A stretch of 64,000 nucleotides of DNA, taken from Bacillus_BD oryzisoli (GTDB lineage Bacteria > Bacillota > Bacilli > Bacillales > Cytobacillaceae). This document shows, piece by piece, positions 26,596 through 35,654 of this stretch. The position numbers and the translations under genes are program-made. Where the stretch lies: contig NZ_CP137640.1 of the NCBI RefSeq assembly GCF_036670025.1, positions 778,001 to 842,000 of the forward strand, given 5' to 3'. How positions within the stretch are numbered: the stretch's first letter is position 1; each line of letters begins with the position of its first letter. The notes beneath the pieces were generated by a model. That model saw only the letters and a list, made by a program, of their open reading frames with translations. It was not told the origin of the DNA and did no database searches.

Positions 26596-27351
26596 ATGAA
26601 AAATATTATTGAAACCCGTGAATTAACGATATCGTTCGGAGGGCATACAGCGGTGGATTCAGTCAGTCTTTCCGTTCCGGAGAATCATTTTAAATCGATT
26701 ATCGGTCCAAATGGAGCAGGGAAAACGACCTTTTTTAACTTATTAAGCGGACAATTGCTGCCAACGAATGGGGAGATTTTTTTTAAGGGTGAAAATATAA
26801 CCAATCTTTCTCCTATAAAAAGAACGAGAAAAGGGATTGGCCGCTCCTTTCAGATTACAAATGTATTTCCTAACCTCACGGTGCTTGAAAATGTGAGACT
26901 GGCTGTTCAATCTCAGGCAGGAATTCGCTATCAGATGCTGAAGCATGTTCGAAAATATAAAGAGCTGGAGGCAAAGGCAGAAGAATGGCTTGAGACGGTT
27001 TTATTAGATTCGAAGAAAAATATCTTGGCAAAAAATCTGGCTCACGGGGAAAAGCGGAAGCTGGAAATTGCGATGCTCTTGGCGTTAAATACAGAGGTGC
27101 TGTTATTGGATGAACCAACTGCCGGTATGTCGTTAGAGGAGGTTCCGGCTATTTTAGATGTGATTAAAAGGATAAAGGAAAAGGGGGACCGCACGATTCT
27201 TCTTATTGAGCACAAGATGGATATGATTCTGCATTTGTCAGATTCGGTAATGGTGTTATATAACGGAACCCTGTTAGCAGATGGTACTCCTGAAGAAATC
27301 ATGAAAAACGAAACGGTCCAGTCCGCTTACTTAGGAGGGTCATTAGGATGA
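26596..27351 (+). CDS. livG: Liv-type ABC transporter ATPase (LivG)
   Basis: A 251-residue ABC ATPase. Walker A GPNGAGKTT, the family signature in the form LAHGEKRKLEIAMLL, Walker B VLLLDEPTAG and the switch histidine IEH are present. The long insertion after Walker A (NLSPIKRTRKGIGRSFQ) is typical of LivG. The ATG at 26596 follows GGGGTGGTG; the upstream GTG is inside that ribosome site. It overlaps the next gene by four bases. Confidence 0.92.
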   Translation: MKNIIETRELTISFGGHTAVDSVSLSVPENHFKSIIGPNGAGKTTFFNLLSGQLLPTNGEIFFKGENITNLSPIKRTRKGIGRSFQITNVFPNLTVLENVRLAVQSQAGIRYQMLKHVRKYKELEAKAEEWLETVLLDSKKNILAKNLAHGEKRKLEIAMLLALNTEVLLLDEPTAGMSLEEVPAILDVIKRIKEKGDRTILLIEHKMDMILHLSDSVMVLYNGTLLADGTPEEIMKNETVQSAYLGGSLG

Positions 27352-28055
27352 GCGTGCATCTTCGTCTACATGAGATTGAAACTTTTATAGGTCAATACCA
27401 TATCCTCCAGGGAATTTCCTTTGAAGTGAAGAAGGGGGAAGTCACCGTTTTATTAGGAAGGAATGGAGCCGGGAAAACGACGACATTGCGAACGATAATG
27501 GGCTTAAATCCAGCTGCAAAAGGGATCGTCGAATTTAACGGGGAGGAAATTCAGAGATACCCAACGTATACGATTGCCCAAAAAGGGATTGGCTATGTAC
27601 CGGAGGATCAAGGGATTTTTGCCCAGCTGACGGTAGAGGAAAATATGAAGGTAGCGATAAAAAAGGATAATAGAGAAACACAGGAAAGACTCGACTATAT
27701 TCTAAATCTATTTCCTGATTTAAAAAAGTTCTGGAAACGGCCTGGAGGTTTATTAAGCGGCGGGCAAAAGCAAATGTTATCAATTGCACGCGCCTATATC
27801 AATGATAACCAGCTTCTATTGATCGATGAACCAAGCAAGGGTCTTGCCCCGATTATGGTCGAGAAGGTAATGGAATCGATCATGCAAATGAAAGAAAAAA
27901 CAACGATCGTGCTAGTAGAGCAAAATTTTATGATGGCCAGTACGATTGGGGATTACTTCTATATTATTGACGACGGCAAAACGGTACACAATGGCACGAT
28001 GAATGTGTTACGGGAAGATGAAGAGATGCGTCGCAAGTATTTGGGTATTGCTTAA
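27348..28055 (+). CDS. livF: Liv-type ABC transporter ATPase (LivF)
   Basis: A 235-residue ABC ATPase with Walker A GRNGAGKTT, signature LLSGGQKQMLSIARA, Walker B LLLIDEPSKG and VEQN in place of the usual switch histidine, as in LivF proteins. Its ATG overlaps the livG stop codon (ATGA), so the two are translationally coupled. Confidence 0.92.
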   Translation: MSVHLRLHEIETFIGQYHILQGISFEVKKGEVTVLLGRNGAGKTTTLRTIMGLNPAAKGIVEFNGEEIQRYPTYTIAQKGIGYVPEDQGIFAQLTVEENMKVAIKKDNRETQERLDYILNLFPDLKKFWKRPGGLLSGGQKQMLSIARAYINDNQLLLIDEPSKGLAPIMVEKVMESIMQMKEKTTIVLVEQNFMMASTIGDYFYIIDDGKTVHNGTMNVLREDEEMRRKYLGIA

Positions 28056-28071
28056 GAGAGGAGGGGCAGGG

Positions 28072-28932
28072 ATGGATGTATTTTTTAATTTAACGCTGAA
28101 CGGTTTAGCAACAGGGATGCTGATCTTTCTCCTTGCTGCAGGTTTGACTTTAATATTTGGCTTGATGGATGTTCTTAATTTTGCCCATGGCGGATTATTT
28201 GCCTGGGGAGCCTATAGCGGAATTTGGATTTACTCTGCAACAGGCAGTTTTTTAATTGGAATCATAGGAGCTGTAGCAACAGGTTTTTTACTTGGATGGA
28301 TTACGGAGAAATGGATTATCAAACCGGTATACGGGAATCACGTACAGCAAATTTTGATTACTTTAGGACTTATGCTTGTTTTGTCGGAGTTGTTAAAAGT
28401 GTTCTGGGGTCCCAATCAACTTTCGGCTTCTCCTCCTGATTTATTGAAGGGAAGCTGGGAAGCAGCAGGAATAGTCATTATTAAGTATCGTGTGTTTATA
28501 ATTGCCGTCGGGCTGCTGATGTTCTTTTTTGTACAGTACATCCTAAAAAGGACAAAGATCGGTTTGGTTGTCCGTGCAGGTGTAATGAACAAGGAAATGG
28601 TTCAATCTTTAGGGATCAACATTCAAAAGGTGTTTATGTTTGTCTTTATGGCAGGCTCGGGGATGGCTGCTCTTGGCGGTGTGTTATTAGGTCCTTATTC
28701 TGGTGTTATTCATGCGGAGATGGGGATGGAATTTGCGATCTTAGCGTTTATTGTCGTAGTAATTGGTGGTATGGGCAGTTTCCCTGGCTCCATTTTAGCT
28801 GCGATATTAGTTGGTCTATCCGGCTCCTTTATGGCTTACTATGTACCCGATTTAAGTCTGGCAGTCAATATGCTGTTAATGGCTATTGTCCTCATATTTA
28901 GACCGCAGGGACTATTCGGGTTAAAGGGGTGA
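28072..28932 (+). CDS. livH: Liv-type ABC permease (LivH)
   Basis: A 286-residue permease with about eight hydrophobic segments and LivH motifs (GLTLIFGLMDVLNFAHGG near residue 24; VVIGGMGSFPGSILAA near residue 224). The ATG at 28072 is preceded by GAGGGGCAGG; earlier in-frame ATGs lie inside livF. It starts 16 bases after livF. Confidence 0.9.
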   Translation: MDVFFNLTLNGLATGMLIFLLAAGLTLIFGLMDVLNFAHGGLFAWGAYSGIWIYSATGSFLIGIIGAVATGFLLGWITEKWIIKPVYGNHVQQILITLGLMLVLSELLKVFWGPNQLSASPPDLLKGSWEAAGIVIIKYRVFIIAVGLLMFFFVQYILKRTKIGLVVRAGVMNKEMVQSLGINIQKVFMFVFMAGSGMAALGGVLLGPYSGVIHAEMGMEFAILAFIVVVIGGMGSFPGSILAAILVGLSGSFMAYYVPDLSLAVNMLLMAIVLIFRPQGLFGLKG

Positions 28933-28936
28933 GAAC

Positions 28937-29899
28937 ATGTTGAGATTAAATAAGACGCGAAGCTACCTCTATTTGCTTACGGCCCTTTTTCTCCTTATTT
29001 TTCCGTTTGTTTACGAGTCACGAACACTGCTGATTTTGCTTACGCAGGTGTTTATTTTTGCGATGTTCGCGATGAGTTATGATTTGCTGCTTGGTTATAC
29101 AGGAATTGTTTCATTCGGGCATGCGATGTTTTTTGGGATCGGAGCTTACACAATTGGTATCTTTATGAAAAACTATGAACCTTCCATTTTCTATCTGCTG
29201 ATGGCCCTTCTCGTTACAGTTCTGTTGACCGGGATAATCAGCTTTTTCATCGGCTTGCTCACACTACGCTTGAAAAGTCATTTCTATGCCATGCTGACGC
29301 TTGCTTTTTCCGGTTTATTTCTTGTCCTTGCTGAAAAATGGAGAACCTTGACCTACGGGAATGATGGCTTCACTTTTAGAGTACCGGATGTGTTAAAAGA
29401 TCGAACGGATTTTTATCTGATTAGTCTTGTTTTGATGATTTTTGTCTTTCTTGTCTTAAGAAGGTTTATTCATTCACCGCTTGGACGTGTCATACAGGCA
29501 ATAAGAGAAAATGAACAAAGAACAGAGTCGCTTGGCTATAGTGTTCTTCATTATAAAATTATTGCTAGTGTAATCTCAGGTGTCATTGCAGGTGTTGCAG
29601 GAATGTTATATTCTATCTCACTTAGATTTGTTAATACAAGCGTTTTTGCCATAGATATTACGTTAGATGCTCTATTAATGACCATTATCGGCGGTGTCGG
29701 TACGCTTGTCGGGGCGGTAATCGGCTCCGGAATTATTGAAATGGCCCATCATTGGTTAACGGAAATGGCTAAAATCCATTGGATTTTTGAAAGATGGATA
29801 ATTTTCTTTGGCATCATCTATATCCTTGCTGTCATGTTTTTCCCGCAAGGAATTGTGGGGACATTAAAGAATCTGAAGTTTAAAAAAAGAAGTCAATAG
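28937..29899 (+). CDS. livM: Liv-type ABC permease (LivM)
   Basis: A 320-residue permease with nine or ten hydrophobic segments and the LivM signatures LLLGYTGIVSFGHAMFFGIGAY and GGVGTLVGAVIGS. It starts four bases after livH and completes the importer. Confidence 0.9.
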   Translation: MLRLNKTRSYLYLLTALFLLIFPFVYESRTLLILLTQVFIFAMFAMSYDLLLGYTGIVSFGHAMFFGIGAYTIGIFMKNYEPSIFYLLMALLVTVLLTGIISFFIGLLTLRLKSHFYAMLTLAFSGLFLVLAEKWRTLTYGNDGFTFRVPDVLKDRTDFYLISLVLMIFVFLVLRRFIHSPLGRVIQAIRENEQRTESLGYSVLHYKIIASVISGVIAGVAGMLYSISLRFVNTSVFAIDITLDALLMTIIGGVGTLVGAVIGSGIIEMAHHWLTEMAKIHWIFERWIIFFGIIYILAVMFFPQGIVGTLKNLKFKKRSQ

Positions 29900-29927
29900 T
29901 AGAATAATGCAGTTAGAGGTGAGCAGA

Positions 29928-30941
29928 ATGCAAATTGGTATTGTCAGTACAGGGATTTATCTGCCCGAGAGTGTGATTACAGGGGAAAATATTGCAAAAG
30001 TGGCAGGAATTCCAACAGAGATCGTGGAAAACAAGATGGGAATAAAGAAAAAAACAATTCCGGGACCGAATGACCACACTTGTGCGATGGGCGTGCTCGC
30101 GGCAAAGAAAGCGATCAGTAAGGCGGGAATTGATCCGCTTGAAATTGACGTAGTCATTTATATTGGGGAAGAGCATAAGGAATACCCTCTGTGGACGGCT
30201 GGGATTAAGCTCCAGGAGGAAATTGGGGCATATAACGCCTGGGCCTTTGATGCCGCGCTAAGATGCGGGACGACGATTATGGCGCTAAAGATTGCAAAGG
30301 ATATGATGATCTCTGATCCATCGATTCATACTGTCCTGCTTGCCGGCGGGTATCGTAATGGAGACTTTATCGACTATAGTAACAAGAGAACTCAATTTAT
30401 GTTCAATCTAGGTGCCGGCGGAGGTGCGATTCTTTTAAAAAAAGGGCATGAAAAAAACGTTATTCTAGAATCAAAGCTGATAACCGATGGTTCCTTTTCG
30501 GAGGATGTAGTGGTGGTTGCCGGCGGTACTAAGCAGCCGCTTACTGAGCAAAATCTCTCACTTCATAAGCTTGATGTACAGGATCTAGAAGGGATGAAAG
30601 CGAGATTAGAGCAAAAATCGATGCATAATTTTTTAAAGGTGATCCGCACGTCCCTTACGAACAGCGGATATTCGGAGCGGGATATCCGTTATCTTGGCCT
30701 GCTGCATATGAAAAGGTCTGCCCATGAATATGTCCTAAAAGAATTAGGCTTATCAAAAGATCAATCCATTTATCTGGAGGATTATGGTCATATCGGGCAA
30801 ATCGATCAGATTCTATCATTAGAGCTGGCTGAGCGGGAAGGAAAGCTTAAAGACGGCGATATTGTCGTGCTGGTTAGTGCCGGAATTGGCTATGCTTGGG
30901 GAGCAACAACAATACGATGGGGAAAGGAAGAGGGCAAATGA
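29928..30941 (+). CDS. KAS III-like (thiolase superfamily) enzyme, atypical triad
   Basis: A 337-residue thiolase-superfamily protein of the FabH/HMG-CoA synthase type. The nucleophile is Cys113 (AFDAALRCGTT) and a histidine is present in GLLHMKRSAHEY. The position of FabH Asn274 reads GHIG (YGHIGQIDQ), so the Cys-His-Asn decarboxylating triad is not intact. The ATG at 29928 has GAGGTG upstream; the ATG at 29907 does not. It is cotranscribed with the Liv importer and overlaps the next gene by ATGA, so it probably acts on the imported compound as a CoA thioester. Confidence 0.8.
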   Translation: MQIGIVSTGIYLPESVITGENIAKVAGIPTEIVENKMGIKKKTIPGPNDHTCAMGVLAAKKAISKAGIDPLEIDVVIYIGEEHKEYPLWTAGIKLQEEIGAYNAWAFDAALRCGTTIMALKIAKDMMISDPSIHTVLLAGGYRNGDFIDYSNKRTQFMFNLGAGGGAILLKKGHEKNVILESKLITDGSFSEDVVVVAGGTKQPLTEQNLSLHKLDVQDLEGMKARLEQKSMHNFLKVIRTSLTNSGYSERDIRYLGLLHMKRSAHEYVLKELGLSKDQSIYLEDYGHIGQIDQILSLELAEREGKLKDGDIVVLVSAGIGYAWGATTIRWGKEEGK

Positions 30942-31840
30942 CCTTAACCAATGTGAAATACAAACAAGTGACGCTGCCAAATGGAGAGACCATTGCTTAC
31001 CAGGAAAGAGAAGGCGGAGAGAAAAAGGTATTGCTGATTCATGGAAATATGACTTCTTCAAAACATTGGGATCTGGTACTAGAACAGATGGACCCGAAGT
31101 TTAAGATATACGCTGTTGATATGAGGGGGTTTGGACAATCCACCTATCATAAACGGATTCAATCCATTAAAGATTTTTCAGATGATATCAAGGGACTTGT
31201 GGATGCGATTGGATTAACGGATTTCGCCGTTATTGGCTGGTCAACAGGGGGCGGCGTAGGTATGCAGTTTGTGGCAGATTACGCAGAGTACTGCTCAAGG
31301 CTGGTACTTCTGGCCTCGACTTCAACGAGAGGTGTACCTTTTTATGGGACAAGGACGGATGGACTGCCGGATTTCGAAAATCGCTACACAACGTTTGAAC
31401 AGATAAAGGCTGATAAGGATAAAATCATCCCCACCCAGAATGCTTATGACACAAAGGATCATGCTTTCTTAAAAGCGGTCTGGAACGCAGTCATCTACAC
31501 GAAAAAACAACCGAACGAAGATAAATATGAGGCATATGTCAATGATATGCTGACGCAAAGAAATCTTGCAGAAGTGTACCACGCCTTAAATACCTTCAAT
31601 ATTAGTGATAAGCATAATGGAGTAATAGAAGGAAATGGCTTGGCGAAGAATATTCAACTTCCGGTATTGGTTCTTCGTGGTAATCGTGATTATGTTATCC
31701 CTGAACAAATGGCACAGGAAATTGTTGAGGACATTGGCAGTAATGCCAGATTTGCCGAATTAAAGGATTGTGGTCATTCTCCATTAATAGATGATTTGGA
31801 CCAGCTGCTTCAAGTCATAACGGAATTTTTAGAAGAGTAG
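30938..31840 (+). CDS. Alpha/beta hydrolase
   Basis: A 300-residue alpha/beta hydrolase with an oxyanion HGN motif (residues 35-37), nucleophile elbow GWSTGG (Ser102), a probable acid in RGNRDYV and a histidine in DCGHSPL near the C-terminus. It begins at the ATGA overlap with the KAS III-like gene. By context it could hydrolyse a thioester, lactone or ester in the same pathway. Confidence 0.88.
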   Translation: MTLTNVKYKQVTLPNGETIAYQEREGGEKKVLLIHGNMTSSKHWDLVLEQMDPKFKIYAVDMRGFGQSTYHKRIQSIKDFSDDIKGLVDAIGLTDFAVIGWSTGGGVGMQFVADYAEYCSRLVLLASTSTRGVPFYGTRTDGLPDFENRYTTFEQIKADKDKIIPTQNAYDTKDHAFLKAVWNAVIYTKKQPNEDKYEAYVNDMLTQRNLAEVYHALNTFNISDKHNGVIEGNGLAKNIQLPVLVLRGNRDYVIPEQMAQEIVEDIGSNARFAELKDCGHSPLIDDLDQLLQVITEFLEE

Positions 31841-31869
31841 TAGCTTTGATACGGTGAAAGGATGGTGAG

Positions 31870-33387
31870 ATGGGATTGGATTGGGAGTTTGATTGGATTA
31901 CTAATAGAGCAAGGTTATCACCGCATACAGTAGCAATTGTTCATGCAGAGCAGGGAATAAACTGGACCTTTTCTGAAGTGAATCACCGTGCGCAAGCGGC
32001 GGCCAGTTGGTTAAAAAAGCAGGGCATTGTGAAAGGGGACCGGGTAGCATTACTGTCTCCCAATCATGTCGCTTATTTTGACTTGCTTTTTGCTTGTATA
32101 AAGCTAGGTGCAATCTTTGTTCCGATCAATTGGCGCTTATCTTCTCATGAAATTGATTATATCCTTCAGGATTGTACGCCGAAGTTAATTGGTTTTCATT
32201 CCAGTTTTGTGGAAAAAGTGGCTGAGCTGGATTATGTACAGCTGGAGCCGATTACTTTTGAGATTGATCATGAAGGATATTTCGCTAAAGAGATTTCGTT
32301 AGAAGGGGAAGTAGAAATCTCGGAACTGGATCCTCTTGCCATTCTTTATACAGGAGGAACAACAGGAAAGCCAAAAGGGGTCGTGTTATCACATCAATCG
32401 ATCATTTGGAATGGATTGAACACGGTTTTGAGCTGGAATCTATCAAAGGAAGATACGACGTTAACGTATATGCCGCTATTTCATACCGGGGGCTTAAATG
32501 CACTATCTATTCCTCTGCTCATGGTTGGCGGAAAAGTGGTGATTGCCAGTGATTACGACCCTGTTGAGGCCATCCGGTATTTAAATCATTATCACTGTAC
32601 GATTGTCTTATTAGTTCCAACGATGTATCACATGATGGTGAATACAGATGAATTTAAGAAGAGCCTTTTTCCGACTGTGAAAATTTTTCTGTCCGGCGGG
32701 GCGCCCTGTTCATTAGAAATTTATAAAGCTTTTCGAAGCAGAGGGTTAACTTTTAAAGAGGGGTATGGCTTAACGGAAGCGGGTCCCAATAATTTTTATA
32801 TTGACCCGGACAAGGTGGATGAGAAACTAGGCTCAGTCGGAAAACCGATGCTGTTTAATATAGTAAAAATTATAAATGAGGACGGAGAACAGGCTGGGAC
32901 TGATGAGGTAGGAGAATTATTAATCAAAGGCAAGCATGTTTTCTTAAACTATTGGAACAACCAAGAGGCAACTGATGAAGCCCTGTCCTCCAACTGGCTT
33001 CAAACCGGTGATTTAGCCAAAAAAGACGGTGACGGCTACTACTATATCGTGGGCCGGAAAAAAGACATGATCATAACAGGCGGGGAAAATGTCTATCCGC
33101 TTGAAGTGGAGCATTGGATTACCGAACTCCCGCAGGTAGCAGAAGCAGCTGTTGTAGGATTACCCGACCAAAAATGGGGAGAAATCGTAGCAGCCTTTAT
33201 TGTCCTGAAGGAAAATGAACAGCTAACCAAAGAAGATATAAAACACCATTGCGCAACTAAACTAGGAAAATACAAAGTCCCTAAACAAATCATCTTCCTC
33301 AACCAACTCCCAAAAACACACGTAGGAAAAATCGATAAAAAGGCGTTAAAGAAGCATGGGGACGGTTCTACTGCTACCAAAAATTAA
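31870..33387 (+). CDS. Acyl-CoA ligase (AMP-forming)
   Basis: A 505-residue ANL-superfamily ligase. P-loop LYTGGTTGKPKGVVLSH (about residues 156-172), GYGLTEAGP, the GDLAKKDGDGYY and GRKKDMIITGGENVYP core motifs, and the catalytic C-terminal lysine in HVGKIDKK are present. It activates a carboxylic acid to its CoA ester; MenE and medium-chain ligases are relatives but substrate is undetermined. It ends the Liv-type operon. The last nine residues (GDGSTATKN) are encoded by a fragment of the GGGGACGGTTCT repeat. Confidence 0.9.
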   Translation: MGLDWEFDWITNRARLSPHTVAIVHAEQGINWTFSEVNHRAQAAASWLKKQGIVKGDRVALLSPNHVAYFDLLFACIKLGAIFVPINWRLSSHEIDYILQDCTPKLIGFHSSFVEKVAELDYVQLEPITFEIDHEGYFAKEISLEGEVEISELDPLAILYTGGTTGKPKGVVLSHQSIIWNGLNTVLSWNLSKEDTTLTYMPLFHTGGLNALSIPLLMVGGKVVIASDYDPVEAIRYLNHYHCTIVLLVPTMYHMMVNTDEFKKSLFPTVKIFLSGGAPCSLEIYKAFRSRGLTFKEGYGLTEAGPNNFYIDPDKVDEKLGSVGKPMLFNIVKIINEDGEQAGTDEVGELLIKGKHVFLNYWNNQEATDEALSSNWLQTGDLAKKDGDGYYYIVGRKKDMIITGGENVYPLEVEHWITELPQVAEAAVVGLPDQKWGEIVAAFIVLKENEQLTKEDIKHHCATKLGKYKVPKQIIFLNQLPKTHVGKIDKKALKKHGDGSTATKN

Positions 33388-33423
33388 AAAAACATACTAG
33401 AATATTAAAACATTAAAACTTCT

Positions 33424-33478
33424 GTTCAGCGCATTAAAGCGGTGGGGGACAGTCCCCCGCCGCTTTAATGCGCTGAAC
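33424..33478. repeat. 19-bp-arm inverted repeat with nested GGGGGAC/GTCCCCC palindrome
   Basis: GTTCAGCGCATTAAAGCGG (33424-33442) is the exact complement of 33460-33478, and an inner GGGGGAC/GTCCCCC pair fills most of the gap, giving an almost continuous 55-base palindrome downstream of the ligase. No T-run follows. It may act as a terminator or be a dispersed hairpin repeat. Confidence 0.85.
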
Positions 33479-33494
33479 TATTTAAACGGATCGG

Positions 33495-33686
33495 TTATAT
33501 TCCTTTTTGCTCACAGTAGTCATCGATAAGCTCTTCAATTTGATCAAATTCAGGGTATTTTCCGGAAAAGGAAAAGGTTAATTCTTCGATAAACTGCCCT
33601 TTATGATAGATATGAATGGCTCCATTTTGCTCGATTACGCTATATTCTGGTTCAAACCGATATCCATTCCTTTCAACCGCGCCCAT
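33495..33686 (-). CDS. Small conserved hypothetical protein
   Basis: A 63-residue soluble protein (MGAVERNGYRFEPEYSV...). It has short strands followed by an acidic helix and resembles small Bacillus proteins of the YbxH kind, but that match is from memory. The ATG at 33686 has AAAGGAG nine bases upstream. Function unknown. Confidence 0.6.
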   Translation of the reverse strand: MGAVERNGYRFEPEYSVIEQNGAIHIYHKGQFIEELTFSFSGKYPEFDQIEELIDDYCEQKGI

Positions 33687-33892
33687 GCAATACAACTCCT
33701 TTAACGTAAATTAAACTGCCAAACATAGTATTACACAAAAGGACTGGAAAAATTTTAAAATTTTCTTTGCTTTTCTATTGAAAATATCTTTACATTCTGT
33801 TTATTCAAACTTAAAATATAGACAAATAAATGTCAAAAAATAGTCAATAATTTGTCACAATTTAAATAAATTTATTACAAAGGAGTGTCTGT

Positions 33893-34075
33893 ATGAACGG
33901 TTTACTATTAACTTCTTTACTATTACTCTTATCATATTATCTCGTGACTCTTTTCAGTAACTCACCTGTCATCGCATTCGTTCTATTTATGTTAACCATT
34001 GTCGCAATGGTAGGTGCCATTTACCAAGAACTTGGAAAGCATAGAAGAATTCGTCATTTAACAATTATTAAATAA
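33893..34075 (+). CDS. Small two-segment membrane protein
   Basis: A 60-residue protein with two hydrophobic stretches (about 2-20 and 25-44) and a basic C-terminal tail (GKHRRIRHLTIIK). AAAGGAG precedes the ATG at ideal spacing, and a strong terminator follows, so it is a genuine single-gene unit. No family recognised. Confidence 0.65.
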   Translation: MNGLLLTSLLLLLSYYLVTLFSNSPVIAFVLFMLTIVAMVGAIYQELGKHRRIRHLTIIK

Positions 34076-34093
34076 AATTCATAGAATAACTTC

Positions 34094-34126
34094 AAAAGAC
34101 CTAATCCGAGTGATTAGGTCTTTTTT
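34094..34126. terminator. Bidirectional terminator
   Basis: AAAAGACCTAATC pairs with GATTAGGTCTTTTTT, between the small membrane gene (+) and the VOC gene (-). Confidence 0.88.
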
Positions 34127-34141
34127 AAGTGTTTATCTTTT

Positions 34142-34570
34142 TTAATAGGCAGTTTCACCGCTGTCAAGGCTTACCTGCCAATGAATACCGAACTTGTCAG
34201 TAACTTGACCGTAACATTTGCTCCAAAATGTTTCTTGAAGCTCCATATTGACAGTACCGCCTTCTTTTAATTTATCAAAGGAAGACTTAATTTTATTCTC
34301 ATCCTTACTGACTAGTGAAAGGGTAATATTGTTTCCTTCACTCACTTCCATACCTGGGAAGGCATCTGAAAACATCACATTACTGCCATCAATTGTAAGT
34401 CTGGTATGCATCACTAAATTTTTCGCTTCCTCCGGCAATGGATAATTTGGGTCTTGAGGACTTTCACCAAAGGTCATGATTTTTGGTTTTTCTTCTCCAA
34501 AAGCCTCTGCGTAAAATTCAACTGCTTCACGACAGTTCCCATTAAAAGTTAAATAAACATCTACTGACAT
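34142..34570 (-). CDS. VOC-superfamily protein (PhnB/YjdN-like)
   Basis: A 142-residue glyoxalase/VOC-fold protein. The N-terminal start VDVYLTFNGNCREAVEFYAEAFG and VMHTRLTIDGSNVMFSDA match PhnB-like proteins; the C-terminal WQVSLD is typical. Metal-binding residues are not certain, so function is open. The ATG at 34570 has AGGAG upstream; the ATG at 34600 does not. Confidence 0.85.
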   Translation of the reverse strand: MSVDVYLTFNGNCREAVEFYAEAFGEEKPKIMTFGESPQDPNYPLPEEAKNLVMHTRLTIDGSNVMFSDAFPGMEVSEGNNITLSLVSKDENKIKSSFDKLKEGGTVNMELQETFWSKCYGQVTDKFGIHWQVSLDSGETAY

Positions 34571-34780
34571 TTGAATCACTCCTATTTCAGATTTAATCAT
34601 TTCATATCAATTAAGTGGACAAACTATCTATAGCCAATTTTAGAATTAAGCATACCATCTTTGAAAAACAAATGATTTATAGAAAATCAGCAAGCAAAAT
34701 CATGAATGGCAAACAAGGGATACTCGTAAGTGAAGCGAAATAATAATAGTATACATCTTACAATATAGGAGAGTTATGCA

Positions 34781-35542
34781 ATGGATCTACAATTACAAGG
34801 AAAAAACGTTCTTATCACAGGAGGTTCGAAAGGGATCGGAAAATCAATTGCGGCCGCCTTTCTGTCTGAAGGGGCTAATGTTTCCATTGTTGGCCGCAGC
34901 AGAGAATTTTTAGAAAAAGCAAATGAAGAATTGGGCGGTAATGTTTCACTCTTTCAAGCTGATCTGACCAAAAGTGAAGAACGGGAAAAACTCATCCAAA
35001 CGTTTATGGAGGAAAAAGGAACGATTGATATCCTCATTAACAATGCCGGCGGCAGTAATGGAGGAAAAGCGGCGGAAACAGATTTGGACTTATTTTATGA
35101 AGCCATGGAGTTGAATTACTTCTCGGCTGTACATTTAAGCAAAATAGTGATTCCGCATATGAAAAAGTCAAAAAGCGGTTCGATTATTAATATTACCTCT
35201 ATATTTGGCAGAGAGAGCGGTGGAAAGGTAACGTATAATAACACAAAAGCTGCATTGATCAGCTTTACTAAAGCATTGGCAGATGAAGTGATTTCTGATG
35301 GAATACGCGTCAACAGTATTGCCCCTGGAAGTATTCTTCATGATACAGGAAATTGGAAAAGAAGGCTTGAAGCGGATCCTGTAGGGATACAGAAATTTGT
35401 CCAAGATGAAATCCCTGCCGGACGTTTTGGTACTCCTGAGGAAATAGCGAATGTATCTGTTTTTCTTGCTTCAGATAAGGCCTCATGGATTGTCGGTGCA
35501 AGCATCAATGTCGACGGCGGTCAGTCCCGGATGAATTTTTAA
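34781..35542 (+). CDS. Short-chain dehydrogenase/reductase
   Basis: A 253-residue classical SDR with TGGSKGIG (residues 14-21), NNAGG, a catalytic Ser in NITSIFG and the YNNTK (Tyr-xxx-Lys) motif. It resembles 3-oxoacyl-ACP reductase-like enzymes; substrate unknown. AGGAG precedes the ATG. Unlike the SDR at 7170, the active site is complete. Confidence 0.9.
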   Translation: MDLQLQGKNVLITGGSKGIGKSIAAAFLSEGANVSIVGRSREFLEKANEELGGNVSLFQADLTKSEEREKLIQTFMEEKGTIDILINNAGGSNGGKAAETDLDLFYEAMELNYFSAVHLSKIVIPHMKKSKSGSIINITSIFGRESGGKVTYNNTKAALISFTKALADEVISDGIRVNSIAPGSILHDTGNWKRRLEADPVGIQKFVQDEIPAGRFGTPEEIANVSVFLASDKASWIVGASINVDGGQSRMNF

Positions 35543-35595
35543 TATCGAAAATGGTTACAAAAATCGAAAGTAGGTCAATTTTTATATGACCATAA

Positions 35596-35630
35596 AGAAA
35601 ACTCGCCAAATACATTCAGCGAGTTTTTCT
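35596..35630. terminator. Bidirectional terminator
   Basis: GAAAACTCGC pairs with GCGAGTTTTTC across a 12-base loop between the converging SDR and pobA genes. Confidence 0.8.
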
Positions 35631-35654
35631 TATTTATCTATAGTTAAAAAACTT

